Shown here: positions 1 to 6,414 of the stretch, piece by piece
How positions within the stretch are numbered: position 1 is the first letter of the stretch
Layout of the letters: the number at the start of each line of letters is the position of its first letter
Virus record (IMG/VR): IMGVR_UViG_3300027800_000007
Location: 1-45,045 of that record
Length of the DNA: 45,045 bases
Strand: one strand, 5' to 3'
From: a virus
Made by a program: the position numbers and the translations under genes
The notes under the pieces: model-generated
What the model saw: the letters and a program-made list of their open reading frames with translations, nothing else
Told to the model about the DNA's origin: nothing
The model's database searches: none

Positions 1-127
1 AGGTTTCTTATCAAGAGGCATTGCAGAGAGTGTTATTGTCGCATACTCAGAAGTTTGGACTTCCAGACTTAGCAGTATTTCAGAAAGCCCTTGCTGATAA
101 GCAGAGTTCACGGCTTGATGTTATTGC
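1..127. repeat. Terminal direct repeat, left copy (circular overlap)
   Basis: Identical base for base to 44919-45045. A gene runs unbroken across the join. The repeat is therefore best read as the overlap left by assembling a circular or circularly permuted genome, since 127 is a usual maximum assembler k-mer, and not as a biological terminal repeat. Confidence 0.95.
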
Positions 128-491
128 CCTTCAAGAGTTCGACCGTCTGAAGAGATCAGTGCATTATTACAAGAGTATTACTTTCAAAGATGTCCGGACG
201 TGTTACGCATTCAGAGCGATAGGCGGCATTGAAGGTTATTGCAATCGCCCCGAAAAAGATCAGGCGTGGATTCAGAAAGAATTTATTTCAGCTTTCAAGT
301 CTGCGGACGCAGTGAAAGAGAATTTGGAAAGAATAGAGTTCCATGGTGGTTTGGATAACTCAGACGATAAGATGATATATGTCGGTTACAATGAGGAAGA
401 GATATTACAGATTAAGGGCGAAAAGAACAAGATGATAGGACACGTAAATAATTTAATCGAAAGGATGGTGGCTAATGGCGAACGATATTAA
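1..491 (+). CDS. Replication-associated phage protein, 3' part (continues from 44819)
   Basis: This is the main part of a 196-residue protein whose ATG is at 44819. The coding frame passes through the circular join, so bases 1-2 finish a codon begun at 44918. The TTG at 21 is not the start. The protein is soluble and mostly helical, with a motif 'AIGGIEGYCN' followed by a Trp/Lys-rich stretch. This recalls small DUF6475-like phage proteins found beside replication initiators, but I am not certain of the family. It overlaps the replication protein upstream (ATGA) and ssb downstream by 17 nt, so it probably works in replication, for example in helicase loading. That role is inferred from position only. 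Confidence 0.7.
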   Translation, partial: VSYQEALQRVLLSHTQKFGLPDLAVFQKALADKQSSRLDVIALQEFDRLKRSVHYYKSITFKDVRTCYAFRAIGGIEGYCNRPEKDQAWIQKEFISAFKSADAVKENLERIEFHGGLDNSDDKMIYVGYNEEEILQIKGEKNKMIGHVNNLIERMVANGERY

Positions 492-927
492 CAAGTTGAT
501 TATCATAGGGCGTTTAACCCGTGATCCGGAACTTAGATTTACTCCGACAAACGTGGCGATAGCTTCTTTGGCGATTGCTAATAACAGAAGTTGGACAGGT
601 CAGGACGGAGAGAGAAAAGAGACGGTAAGCTTTTATAACTGTATCGCATGGGGCAAGACAGGACAGATAATCGCTCAATATTTCAAGAAAGGGCAGAGAA
701 TCCTTATCGAAGGTAGATTGCAGACTCGGGCATGGCTTGATAAGCATGGCAACAAACGCATAGCGACAGAGATAGTAATAGAGAATTTTAATTTTATTGA
801 GTCAGCAAAAAGTGAAAGTGGAGCAGTGCAGCAGGAAGCGGAAGTTCCCGAAGCAGGACAGGAAGCAGTGCAGAGTTTCGATGATCTTCCTCCGTCATCA
901 TTCAACGACGATGATTGTCCATTTTAA
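475..927 (+). CDS. ssb: Single-stranded DNA-binding protein
   Basis: A 150-residue SSB of the bacterial OB-fold family. The N-terminus 'INKLIIIGRLTRDPELRF' is the family signature, and the 'SFYNCIAWGKTGQIIAQYFKKG' region is the core of the fold. A Glu/Gln-rich linker follows, ending in the acidic tip DDDCPF that normally docks SSB-interacting proteins. It coats single-stranded DNA during replication and recombination, and would serve the annealing protein at 34625. The start overlaps the upstream gene by 17 nt. The only small deviation is Cys where most SSB tails have Ile or Leu before PF. Confidence 0.97.
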   Translation: MANDINKLIIIGRLTRDPELRFTPTNVAIASLAIANNRSWTGQDGERKETVSFYNCIAWGKTGQIIAQYFKKGQRILIEGRLQTRAWLDKHGNKRIATEIVIENFNFIESAKSESGAVQQEAEVPEAGQEAVQSFDDLPPSSFNDDDCPF

Positions 928-940
928 AAAGGAGTGAGAG

Positions 941-1147
941 ATGAAAGAAGCAAAAGTAATATTTAAGAATATGGACACGGAGATGCTTGAAGCCGTTATT
1001 ACTATGAAAAATGAAAATGGCAAGTGCGGATTGAATATTGACTTTAATCCGTCATTATCATTAGTCAAAGGCAAAGAGAGAAGCACTCTATTGCAGAGAA
1101 TGGCTCTATCGTTCGTATCTTATGTTCAGGAAAACGGAGGAATATGA
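941..1147 (+). CDS. Small hypothetical protein
   Basis: A 68-residue protein with no recognised family. It has a good ribosome site (AAGGAGTGAGAG) 5-12 nt upstream, and its stop overlaps the ATG of the next gene (ATGA), so it is translated within the ssb-transglycosylase string. No membrane segment or metal motif is visible. Confidence 0.7.
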   Translation: MKEAKVIFKNMDTEMLEAVITMKNENGKCGLNIDFNPSLSLVKGKERSTLLQRMALSFVSYVQENGGI

Positions 1148-1806
1148 AAAACAAACTTAAACAGGCGCACAGAAGAGCGGTGAGAGAAATTGCACAGGAA
1201 GATTATGATAAGCTGAAAAAACAGCTTCTTTCGGGTATTCGTAGAAATAGACTCTTGACAGCCGTGGGAATTGTTGTAATGGTATTCATTCTAACCACGG
1301 TTGCTGTGATGGGAACTATTTTCAAAAATGAATTGAACAGCAAGGATATGAAAATCAAGCACTTGGAAGAACAGCTCAAAGAAAAGGTTCGGATAGAAAC
1401 TGTAATGAGACAATATCCGAGAATGAAAGTCGAAATATATATTCATGCTCGGAAAGAGTGCGACAGATACGGCGTTCCTGTCAATGCGATATTCGCCCTT
1501 ATTGACTCTGAGAGTAACTGGAAACAGTCGGCAAGGTCTCGAGTTGGCGCGATAGGACTAATGCAGCTTATGCCGGAGACAGCCGAAGGTCTTGGAGTAA
1601 ATCCGTATGACTGGAAAGAAAATATATCAGGCGGAGTTAAGCATTTCCGGTACTGTCTCGATAAGTCAGATGGCTACCTTTCCATTGCTTACATGAAATA
1701 TAACTGCGGTACAAACAGAGAGCGGATTCCCGAAGAATCGATAAAGTACGCCCGAAATTGCACGCAGAAATATTTGGTGTCAGAACGTATTCCGGTGACG
1801 ATATGA
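1144..1806 (+). CDS. Membrane-anchored lytic transglycosylase (SLT fold)
   Basis: A 220-residue protein with a basic N-terminus, one transmembrane segment at about residues 37-60, a short coiled coil (about 65-85), then a soluble-lytic-transglycosylase domain. The catalytic glutamate is Glu123 in 'DSESNW', followed by the conserved 'GAIGLMQLMPETA' and later 'AYMKYNCG'. The family cleaves the MurNAc-GlcNAc bond of peptidoglycan without water. The N-in topology would place the enzyme in the periplasm. It sits among early DNA genes and not in the lysis cassette at 26.2-28.2 kb, so it may locally remodel the wall. That placement is unusual. Confidence 0.9.
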   Translation: MKNKLKQAHRRAVREIAQEDYDKLKKQLLSGIRRNRLLTAVGIVVMVFILTTVAVMGTIFKNELNSKDMKIKHLEEQLKEKVRIETVMRQYPRMKVEIYIHARKECDRYGVPVNAIFALIDSESNWKQSARSRVGAIGLMQLMPETAEGLGVNPYDWKENISGGVKHFRYCLDKSDGYLSIAYMKYNCGTNRERIPEESIKYARNCTQKYLVSERIPVTI

Positions 1807-2789
1807 ATTATCTCGATTTGTTTCACGGAATCGGAGGCTTTGCTCTTGGTGCATATTGGGCAGGGATGAAATTTGAAAATCATTACTGTTCAGACATTGA
1901 GCCATATTGTCAGCAATTATATAAACTCAGGTTTCCCGATTCTGTGCAACTCGGAGATATTACCAAAATAAAAACAGAGGACTTGCCTAATGGAGAATGG
2001 ATTATATCAGGAGGATTCCCTTGCCAGGACATTAGTATTGCCGGAAAAGGAGCAGGGCTTGAGGGAGAAAGGTCTGGTCTTTGGTTTGAGTATTGGAGAC
2101 TTATTAGGGATTTACGACCAAGATATGCAATCATGGAAAACGTCGGTGCTCTCACTTTTCGCGGACTCGACAGAGTTCTTGGTTCGCTTGCCGAAATCGG
2201 GTATAATGCGGAATGGCAAGATATACGAGCAAGCGACGTGGGTGCGCCGCACCGGAGAGAACGAATATGGATTGTCGCTTATCCCAACACCGACTTCTTC
2301 AGATGCGGACCAGGGAGCAATAATGAACGACAACACCAAAATAATATTTTTGAAATCAGGAAAGCCGAGAAAAATAAGCAATCAAGGAGTTTCGGGGAGT
2401 GTGGGACTTGCGAGATATTATCAAATAATGCTGCCAACCCCGACTGTGACGCTTTACAAGAACAATACGATGAGTCCAGCACAAACCAAAAGGAAATCAA
2501 GTTTGATAAACGAAGTGAACAAAAGTATGCTAAGAACTCCAGATGCAAATATGGCAAAAAGAGGCCCGAAGAGCTTGGAAGGATACAAGGATTGCATGGA
2601 GAACGGAACACATGCGATCAATTTGAACGACCAGACACGGCACGAATATGGAATGAAACGATTGAATCCAGAATTGCCCGAATGGATGATGGGGTATCCC
2701 GCAAACTGGACGCGGATAGATTGCGAGGATGTGGAAATGCGATTGTCCCTCAAATAGCAGAGATTATATTCAGGAGTTTGACGATATGA
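1803..2789 (+). CDS. DNA (cytosine-5) methyltransferase
   Basis: I take ATG 1803, which overlaps the stop of the transglycosylase gene, giving 328 residues; an ATG at 1758 is less likely. Motif I is 'YLDLFHGIGGFALG' (3-16), the catalytic Cys is Cys74 in 'GGFPCQDIS', motif VI is ENV (112-114), motif VIII is RRERIW (151-156), and the C-terminal motif X is 'RLRGCGNAIVPQIAEII'. It methylates C5 of cytosine and probably protects phage DNA from restriction; no partner endonuclease is seen. The target-recognition region (about 165-290) is charged and low in hydrophobics. That region is overprinted by another long frame, which may explain its odd composition. Confidence 0.95.
   Translation: MNYLDLFHGIGGFALGAYWAGMKFENHYCSDIEPYCQQLYKLRFPDSVQLGDITKIKTEDLPNGEWIISGGFPCQDISIAGKGAGLEGERSGLWFEYWRLIRDLRPRYAIMENVGALTFRGLDRVLGSLAEIGYNAEWQDIRASDVGAPHRRERIWIVAYPNTDFFRCGPGSNNERQHQNNIFEIRKAEKNKQSRSFGECGTCEILSNNAANPDCDALQEQYDESSTNQKEIKFDKRSEQKYAKNSRCKYGKKRPEELGRIQGLHGERNTCDQFERPDTARIWNETIESRIARMDDGVSRKLDADRLRGCGNAIVPQIAEIIFRSLTI
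1990..2757 (+). CDS. Overprinted ORF inside the cytosine methyltransferase gene
   Basis: A 255-codon frame, +1 relative to the methyltransferase and wholly inside it. It is not a random shadow. It contains 'SWKTSVLSLF' (48-57), 'LPKSGIMRNGKIY' (67-79), two 'PTPT' motifs, 'LRTPDANMAKRG' and, near the end, 'LNPELPEWMMGYPANWT'. These are the hallmarks of a small phage protein family usually encoded beside Dcm-type genes (recognised from memory). Start candidates are ATG 1990, with GAGG about 9 nt upstream, and ATG 2125 at the first conserved motif. Function is unknown; by association it may help the methyltransferase recognise its target. Dual coding is seen directly; expression is inferred. Confidence 0.65.
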   Translation: MENGLYQEDSLARTLVLPEKEQGLREKGLVFGLSIGDLLGIYDQDMQSWKTSVLSLFADSTEFLVRLPKSGIMRNGKIYEQATWVRRTGENEYGLSLIPTPTSSDADQGAIMNDNTKIIFLKSGKPRKISNQGVSGSVGLARYYQIMLPTPTVTLYKNNTMSPAQTKRKSSLINEVNKSMLRTPDANMAKRGPKSLEGYKDCMENGTHAINLNDQTRHEYGMKRLNPELPEWMMGYPANWTRIDCEDVEMRLSLK

Positions 2790-3253
2790 GAAAGCTGTTC
2801 TTGGTCAAAAACAAGTCCGGTGGTCTTAGCCCGTATGGAGAAGAGAGCGAGGATATAGTTAAGCGTTGGAAGATCGGGAACTTCTACGCCCTTGATTACA
2901 GACAGGCGAGAAGCCCGAAGCATCACAGGCTTGTATTCGGTCTTGCCGGATTAGCTACAAAGCACAGTGCCGAAAATAATTATTGGCACGGAAAACCAGA
3001 AAGACAGTTCATCGAAGCAATTCAGCTCACATATGATATAGAGATTGATTTTATTATGGATATGAACGGAGAGATGCACAAGAAAGCAAAGTCGATATCG
3101 TTCGAGAATATGGACGAGAAAACCTTCAGGGGAATATCGGATTTGGTGTTTAAAGAGGTCGCCCGTGTGCTTGGTCTTGAAGAATCATATTTGCGAGATA
3201 ATTACGAAGAGATATTTAAGGACACAAAAGTTTTTTTAAAGGAGTCTGCATGA
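2786..3253 (+). CDS. DUF1367 family protein
   Basis: 155 residues from ATG 2786, which overlaps the methyltransferase stop. The order 'RSPKHHRLVFGLAGLA' then 'FIEAIQLTYDIEID' then 'AKSISFENMDEKTF' matches DUF1367, a small phage family of unknown biochemical role found in the replication/recombination regions of temperate phages. A longer in-frame start at 2729 would lie inside the previous gene and has no ribosome site. Confidence 0.8.
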   Translation: MRKLFLVKNKSGGLSPYGEESEDIVKRWKIGNFYALDYRQARSPKHHRLVFGLAGLATKHSAENNYWHGKPERQFIEAIQLTYDIEIDFIMDMNGEMHKKAKSISFENMDEKTFRGISDLVFKEVARVLGLEESYLRDNYEEIFKDTKVFLKESA

Positions 3254-3504
3254 AGAAGCGCCGTCCTACACGAGTGAGGACTATATGTCATATCTGCTTT
3301 GAGAAACCGGCACAGCAGATGCACCACAAATTCCCTCAGACGGACGGTAATAGGGAGTTGTACGGTGAGTTGTTGGATGAAGAATTTAATCTTGAGCCCG
3401 TATGCTGTGACTGTCACCCGAAAGCCGAACATTACACGGAGAAAGAGTTCTGTGATATTTTAGGGATAGAGCCGAGAAGCAAGAGCGGAAAGAAGTTAGC
3501 ATAA
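3250..3504 (+). CDS. HNH-like zinc protein
   Basis: 84 residues, basic N-terminus, then 'CHICFEKPAQQMHH' and 'CCDCHPKAEH'. The CxxC...HH...CxxCH pattern is that of a small HNH or zinc-finger endonuclease fold of the kind phages carry next to DUF1367 or NinG-like genes. It overlaps the DUF1367 gene (ATGA), so the two are coupled. Catalytic activity is uncertain because no clear HNH Asn is visible; it could be a structural DNA-binding zinc module. Confidence 0.65.
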   Translation: MKKRRPTRVRTICHICFEKPAQQMHHKFPQTDGNRELYGELLDEEFNLEPVCCDCHPKAEHYTEKEFCDILGIEPRSKSGKKLA

Positions 3505-3538
3505 AAGGCAATGTTCGCCTTGGAAGAAAATTGCCCTG

Positions 3539-3559
3539 AAAGCTAAAAGTATTAGCTTT
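3539..3559 (+). other. Intergenic hairpin before the ribosome site of the 3584 gene
   Basis: A perfect 8-bp stem, AAAGCTAA (3539-3546) and TTAGCTTT (3552-3559), with a 5-nt loop. No T-run follows, so it is not a standard terminator; the next gene's ribosome site GGAGAGAGG follows at once. One of a recurring set of stop-hairpin-SD junctions. Confidence 0.6.
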
Positions 3560-3583
3560 AACTCATACAGGAGAGAGGATAAA

Positions 3584-3979
3584 ATGAAAGAAGCAGAAAT
3601 AATAAAAAAGGAATTAGGACTTGCAGCAAATGCAGCTTATAGGACACAATTACTTCTTCATCAGGTAATTTCCGATTTAGACAGCATGGAAAAGAAGCTC
3701 AAAAGAAGTGAAACGGATCAAGACATTCAATTCCTTGCGAAGAGAGCAGACGAAGCAGGCAAAACACGGTTTAGCGGATATAGAGAAACTGGGGCAAGCA
3801 GTAATTCTATTGTTGCCATTGCATACGGTATTCTGCCCCTTGCAGATCAGATACTCCCGAGTGATGATTCAGACTTAACGGCATGCGAAAACATGTGGAA
3901 AAAGCTTCCAGAACATCGAAAAACCCCCGAAGTATTATCTGCGATGGAGAGGGCAAGATGTTACATTGATGAGAAATGA
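3584..3979 (+). CDS. Hypothetical helical protein
   Basis: 131 residues, hydrophilic and largely helical, with no family I can name. It has a clear ribosome site (GGAGAGAGG) and a preceding hairpin. It lies just upstream of the tRNA-like gene at 3985, with only 5 nt between stop and tRNA 5' end. Confidence 0.65.
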   Translation: MKEAEIIKKELGLAANAAYRTQLLLHQVISDLDSMEKKLKRSETDQDIQFLAKRADEAGKTRFSGYRETGASSNSIVAIAYGILPLADQILPSDDSDLTACENMWKKLPEHRKTPEVLSAMERARCYIDEK

Positions 3980-3984
3980 ATAAT

Positions 3985-4109
3985 GTCGGAGTGGCGGAAT
4001 GGTAGACGCTAATGCTTGAGGTTATACGCGCAGAGATTAGATAAGACAATTAGCTACTGTCGGAAGCTAATCGCATTTAACCGTACGGGTTCGAGTCCCG
4101 TTTCCGACA
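3985..4109 (+). tRNA. tRNA-like gene with a 57-nt anticodon loop
   Basis: Acceptor stem GTCGGAG (3985-3991) pairs with TTCCGAC (4102-4108, one G-U). The D arm is GCG/CGC (3994-3996/4007-4009). The T arm is ACGGG-TTCGAGT-CCCGT (4085-4101), with discriminator A4109. The anticodon stem is exact, AATGC (4011-4015) with GCATT (4073-4077), but the loop is 57 nt, not 7. It begins TTGAGG, as in a Leu-GAG loop, and contains a second hairpin ATTAGC/GCTAAT (4049-4054/4066-4071). The 125-nt length is too long for a normal class II tRNA and too short for a group I intron. It may be a tRNA with a roughly 50-nt insert or a tRNA-mimicking regulatory RNA. CCA is not encoded. Confidence 0.6.
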
Positions 4110-4199
4110 ATCGCCGTAACCGAGACCGGCGCGGAATAATAAATATTCAAAGGCAGGCAATATGAAGAAATGAAATCTCGTTAATATTTATCAAGATTA

Positions 4200-4218
4200 G
4201 AGGGGCTTAACGCCCCTC
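4200..4218 (+). other. Stable intergenic hairpin
   Basis: GAGGGGC (4200-4206), loop TTAAC, GCCCCTC (4212-4218): a perfect 7-bp GC-rich stem without a following T-run. It stands between the tRNA-like gene and the ribosome site of the next small gene. The stretch 4110-4199 holds nothing else I can name. Confidence 0.6.
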
Positions 4219-4235
4219 ACAAAAGAGAGGAAACG

Positions 4236-4382
4236 ATGATTGAAGATTGCATAAGCGATAATTGCCCAGAATATGATGTAAGCAAAAGACATAACTGTAG
4301 AAAAGACTTAGAAGGAGAAGGGTGCGATTCTTATTCGCCGGAATCCTTTCATGGAGGTGATGATGAAGTTGAGGAAGGTTAA
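4236..4382 (+). CDS. Small acidic, Cys-containing protein
   Basis: A 48-residue ORF with an AGAGAGGAAA ribosome site. It is acidic and has four Cys: two in 'CISDNC' near the N-terminus and two single ones later, a possible metal site. Its 3' end overlaps the next gene in another frame by about 20 nt. No family recognised. Confidence 0.55.
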   Translation: MIEDCISDNCPEYDVSKRHNCRKDLEGEGCDSYSPESFHGGDDEVEEG

Positions 4383-4605
4383 ATGCAGAGCAACAAGAAG
4401 AGCAATACGATTAACAAAGAGGCTTGAAAAGGGAAAGTTCGGCAACCTTTTCAAGACAGCCGAAGCATGCTTTAATCTTGCTTTTCTATATTCTGCTGCT
4501 GTTCAACCGAAGTCCATGCACAACGAAGGTGGATTTATGATACCTCAAGAAAACAGGAATATCCTTCCAGTGAAAATAAATTTTAATTTAACGGAGGCGG
4601 AATAG
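4363..4605 (+). CDS. Small basic hypothetical protein
   Basis: 80 residues from ATG 4363, chosen because GGAGG at 4353-4357 lies 5 nt upstream; ATG 4351 and 4360 are also in frame. The N-terminal third is strongly basic ('RATRRAIRLTKRLEKGK'), as in small nucleic-acid-binding proteins, followed by a hydrophobic stretch. No family recognised. Confidence 0.55.
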   Translation: MKLRKVKCRATRRAIRLTKRLEKGKFGNLFKTAEACFNLAFLYSAAVQPKSMHNEGGFMIPQENRNILPVKINFNLTEAE

Positions 4606-4986
4606 ATGGGAGAGAAAACGTGCGAAAGTTGCAAACATTATTTACATGTAGAAATTTCAATGCATAAGAGCTGTGGTCATGCTTCAAACCTTAGATTCAC
4701 TTCAAGAAAAAATGATTCTATGCCAGAAATAATACAGAAGCCGGAAGAAAAGAATCCGGGCAATGAATGTATTTTTTATTTACCAAAAACAGTAGAAGAA
4801 AAAGGTCTTAGCGAATCAGTTATAGATACCATGATTGAAATATTTGTTTCATTCACTTCTTTTCCTTTTATGTTTGTAGGAATAATCGTAGGCATAGCCC
4901 ACAATGGAGCTTCGGTCGGCTATAATTTCGGCGAGGCATTGTGGAAGCTCTACATGAAGAAAAAAGGAGTAAAAGATGAGAGATAG
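4606..4986 (+). CDS. Zinc-finger plus membrane-segment protein
   Basis: 126 residues. The N-terminus has 'CESCKHYLH' then 'SCGHAS' and a further Cys, a possible zinc site of the kind seen in small phage proteins. A hydrophobic segment follows at about residues 82-103 ('SFTSFPFMFVGIIVGIAHNG'), then a basic tail. It is probably a membrane-bound zinc protein of unknown role. A ribosome site (GGAGGCGG) overlaps the stop of the preceding gene. Confidence 0.6.
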   Translation: MGEKTCESCKHYLHVEISMHKSCGHASNLRFTSRKNDSMPEIIQKPEEKNPGNECIFYLPKTVEEKGLSESVIDTMIEIFVSFTSFPFMFVGIIVGIAHNGASVGYNFGEALWKLYMKKKGVKDER

Positions 4987-5206
4987 ACTTTTGATGGAAG
5001 TCTTTCCGGTCGGAACTAAAGTGACTATAAATATGTCAGGAGTGTCGGGAGAAATAATCACTATATCCATGAAAAGAACTGCTGTGCTTTATGAGATCAT
5101 GTATCTGGCGAACAACGACTTTATGACCAACTATTTTCAGGAATTTCAGTTTACTGCAATTGGAGATAAAACTTGTATTTGGGAGAAAAAACATGAGAGA
5201 ATGTAA
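4976..5206 (+). CDS. Small hypothetical protein, possible beta-barrel
   Basis: 76 residues starting inside the end of the 4606 gene, with AAGGAG upstream. The sequence 'FPVGTKVTINMSGVSGEIITI' looks like a small beta-strand-rich KOW/SH3-like barrel, but this is only a pattern impression. It overlaps the DUF1064 gene by 14 nt. Confidence 0.55.
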   Translation: MRDRLLMEVFPVGTKVTINMSGVSGEIITISMKRTAVLYEIMYLANNDFMTNYFQEFQFTAIGDKTCIWEKKHERM

Positions 5207-5552
5207 TATAAAATCATTTGAGAGAAAAGGGAATAAGTTCAATTCAAAAAGAATCGTTACAGAAGATGGTAAATTTGATTCAAAAAAGGAATACGAAAGA
5301 TGGACGGTTCTGAAGTTGATGGAAAAAGAGGGAATGATTTCAAATCTTAAAAGACAAACACCTTATGTGATTTTGCATTCAACGGACAAGTACAGAAAAG
5401 TGAGCTATATAGCCGATTTCGTTTATCTAAAAGATGGGATAGAGGTAGTTGAAGACGTAAAAGGATGCAAGGTCGGGATGGCTTATAATATGTTTAAACT
5501 TAAAAAGAAAATGATGTATGCTTTTCATGGCATAAATATCGTAGAAATCTAA
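5193..5552 (+). CDS. DUF1064 nuclease-like protein
   Basis: 119 residues from ATG 5193, which lies 14 nt inside the preceding gene. The order 'KFDSKKEYERW', 'YIADFVYLKDG' and 'VVEDVKG' is that of DUF1064. This family has a PD-(D/E)XK-like core with acidic residues in ADF and in the E-D-V-K strand. Members occur in phage recombination modules and are predicted to act on branched or damaged DNA. It ends the first early gene string; a regulatory stretch follows. Confidence 0.85.
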   Translation: MRECNIKSFERKGNKFNSKRIVTEDGKFDSKKEYERWTVLKLMEKEGMISNLKRQTPYVILHSTDKYRKVSYIADFVYLKDGIEVVEDVKGCKVGMAYNMFKLKKKMMYAFHGINIVEI

Positions 5553-5559
5553 AAAACTG

Positions 5560-5583
5560 TTGACATGTTCCATTATTTAGAAC
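5560..5583 (+). promoter_or_regulatory. Putative promoter with GTTC-N9-GAAC operator
   Basis: TTGACA at 5560-5565 is followed at once by GTTC (5567-5570), nine AT-rich bases, and GAAC (5580-5583). The -10 is weak, with no good TATAAT at 16-18 bp. The box covers the -35/-10 spacer, a typical place for repression. It would control the tRNA and the genes from 5904 to the radical SAM gene or beyond. Confidence 0.6.
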
Positions 5584-5621
5584 ACTTTTTGTTCTGATGT
5601 TCTCCCGATAAATTTAACAAA

Positions 5622-5654
5622 GTGGGGCTAACGGTTGCTTGAACGAAGCCCCAC
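5622..5654 (+). other. Hairpin upstream of tRNA-CAT
   Basis: GTGGGGC (5622-5628) pairs with GCCCCAC (5648-5654) around a 19-nt loop. It ends 5 nt before the tRNA, so it may be a processing signal for the tRNA 5' end or a leader attenuator. No T-run follows. Confidence 0.5.
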
Positions 5655-5659
5655 AACAC

Positions 5660-5733
5660 TGCGAGATGGTGCAGATGGTTAGCACAGTGGGTTCATATCC
5701 CAAAGATCACAGGTTCGAGTCCTGTTCTCGCAA
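5660..5733 (+). tRNA. tRNA with CAT anticodon (Met or Ile2)
   Basis: A complete 74-nt cloverleaf. Acceptor TGCGAGA pairs with TCTCGCA, and the D arm is GTGC/GCAC. The anticodon arm is TGGG-TTCATAT-CCCA with CAT at 5694-5696. The T arm is ACAGG-TTCGAGT-CCTGT, with discriminator A. CCA is not encoded. CAT can mean elongator Met or, after lysidine modification, Ile; the sequence alone does not decide. The acceptor starts with a T-A pair, so it is not a typical initiator. Confidence 0.93.
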
Positions 5734-5765
5734 ATGACTCTCTGGAAGGCACAACCAGATAAACG

Positions 5766-5812
5766 CGCAGTTATTGGTGCAATGCTTTCGAGTATTAAAT
5801 AACGAGCCTGCG
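5766..5812 (+). ncRNA. Structured RNA element after the tRNA
   Basis: A long hairpin: CGCAGTTATT (5766-5775) pairs with AATAA (5798-5802) and CTGCG (5808-5812), with a bulged CGAGC. An inner stem AATGC/GTATT closes a TTTCGA loop. It lies in the gene-free stretch between the tRNA and the 5904 gene. It could be a processed small RNA or part of a 5' leader; no known RNA family recognised. Confidence 0.4.
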
Positions 5813-5903
5813 ACCCTCACGTGACGTAATTATGTGATAACGTCCGGGGATGATTCCGCATATGACAGCCGGGAAAGTACCGGCAAATTCCAAGAGGTGG
5901 AAA

Positions 5904-6233
5904 ATGGTAAAAGTATATCTTGTTGTAATGAAAAAGAAGCGTACAGAATATATCCAGTTTGCGCACGTTGGGAAAGAAGAGCGAGCAATTCAGCGAATGA
6001 ACCAGATGAAAAGGAAGCATTTTAAATCAATAGGGCTGTCCGAGGATGAATATAAAAAAAATTATTCTTGGTCATGTTTTTGGATTAACTCAAATATTTC
6101 AGATTGCAAGCATAGTTTCGTAGAAGCCCATGGTATAGGTGGCGGTTATGTTTTTCAATATTGCAATAAATGCGGTATTACAACAAACAGAAAAGTTTTG
6201 AAGATGAGGCGAGATAATGCGTATATCGGATGA
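5904..6233 (+). CDS. Hypothetical protein with a C-terminal Cys/His motif
   Basis: 109 residues from ATG 5904, preferred to ATG 5850 because AAGAGGTGG lies just before it. It has a basic N-terminal half with 'RAIQRMNQMKRKHF', and a C-terminal 'CKHSF...QYCNKCG' that may bind zinc. No family recognised. It overlaps the DnaJ-finger gene by 17 nt. Confidence 0.6.
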   Translation: MVKVYLVVMKKKRTEYIQFAHVGKEERAIQRMNQMKRKHFKSIGLSEDEYKKNYSWSCFWINSNISDCKHSFVEAHGIGGGYVFQYCNKCGITTNRKVLKMRRDNAYIG

Positions 6234-6414
6234 TCTTAATGAACGAATAAACGATATATCTAGGAGATTCGCCGTTGCCGGAATAAATGTGCCTCCCGAC
6301 AAGATAAAGCGAGCTTTATCTTGTCCAAGGTGCCACGGACTGGGTTATATCTGGCAGGGAAAAGAAACAGAAGATTGCCCCGTTTGTAACGGTAAAGGAG
6401 TAGTGGCAAAATGA
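6217..6414 (+). CDS. Small DnaJ-type zinc-finger protein
   Basis: 65 residues with two half-sites, CPRCHGLG and CPVCNGKG, the CxxCxGxG repeats of the DnaJ central zinc finger. It has no J-domain, so it is not a chaperone but a stand-alone finger of the kind often seen in phage early regions. Its stop overlaps the start of the radical SAM gene, suggesting joint translation. Confidence 0.75.
   Translation: MRISDDLNERINDISRRFAVAGINVPPDKIKRALSCPRCHGLGYIWQGKETEDCPVCNGKGVVAK

Noticed and set aside
1-127. Biological direct terminal repeat for packaging
   Set aside because: Length equals a usual assembler k-mer and a coding frame crosses it seamlessly; nothing marks it as a packaging end.
4016-4072. 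Group I intron in a tRNA
   Set aside because: Only about 50 extra bases; group I introns need roughly 200 or more and their core elements are absent.
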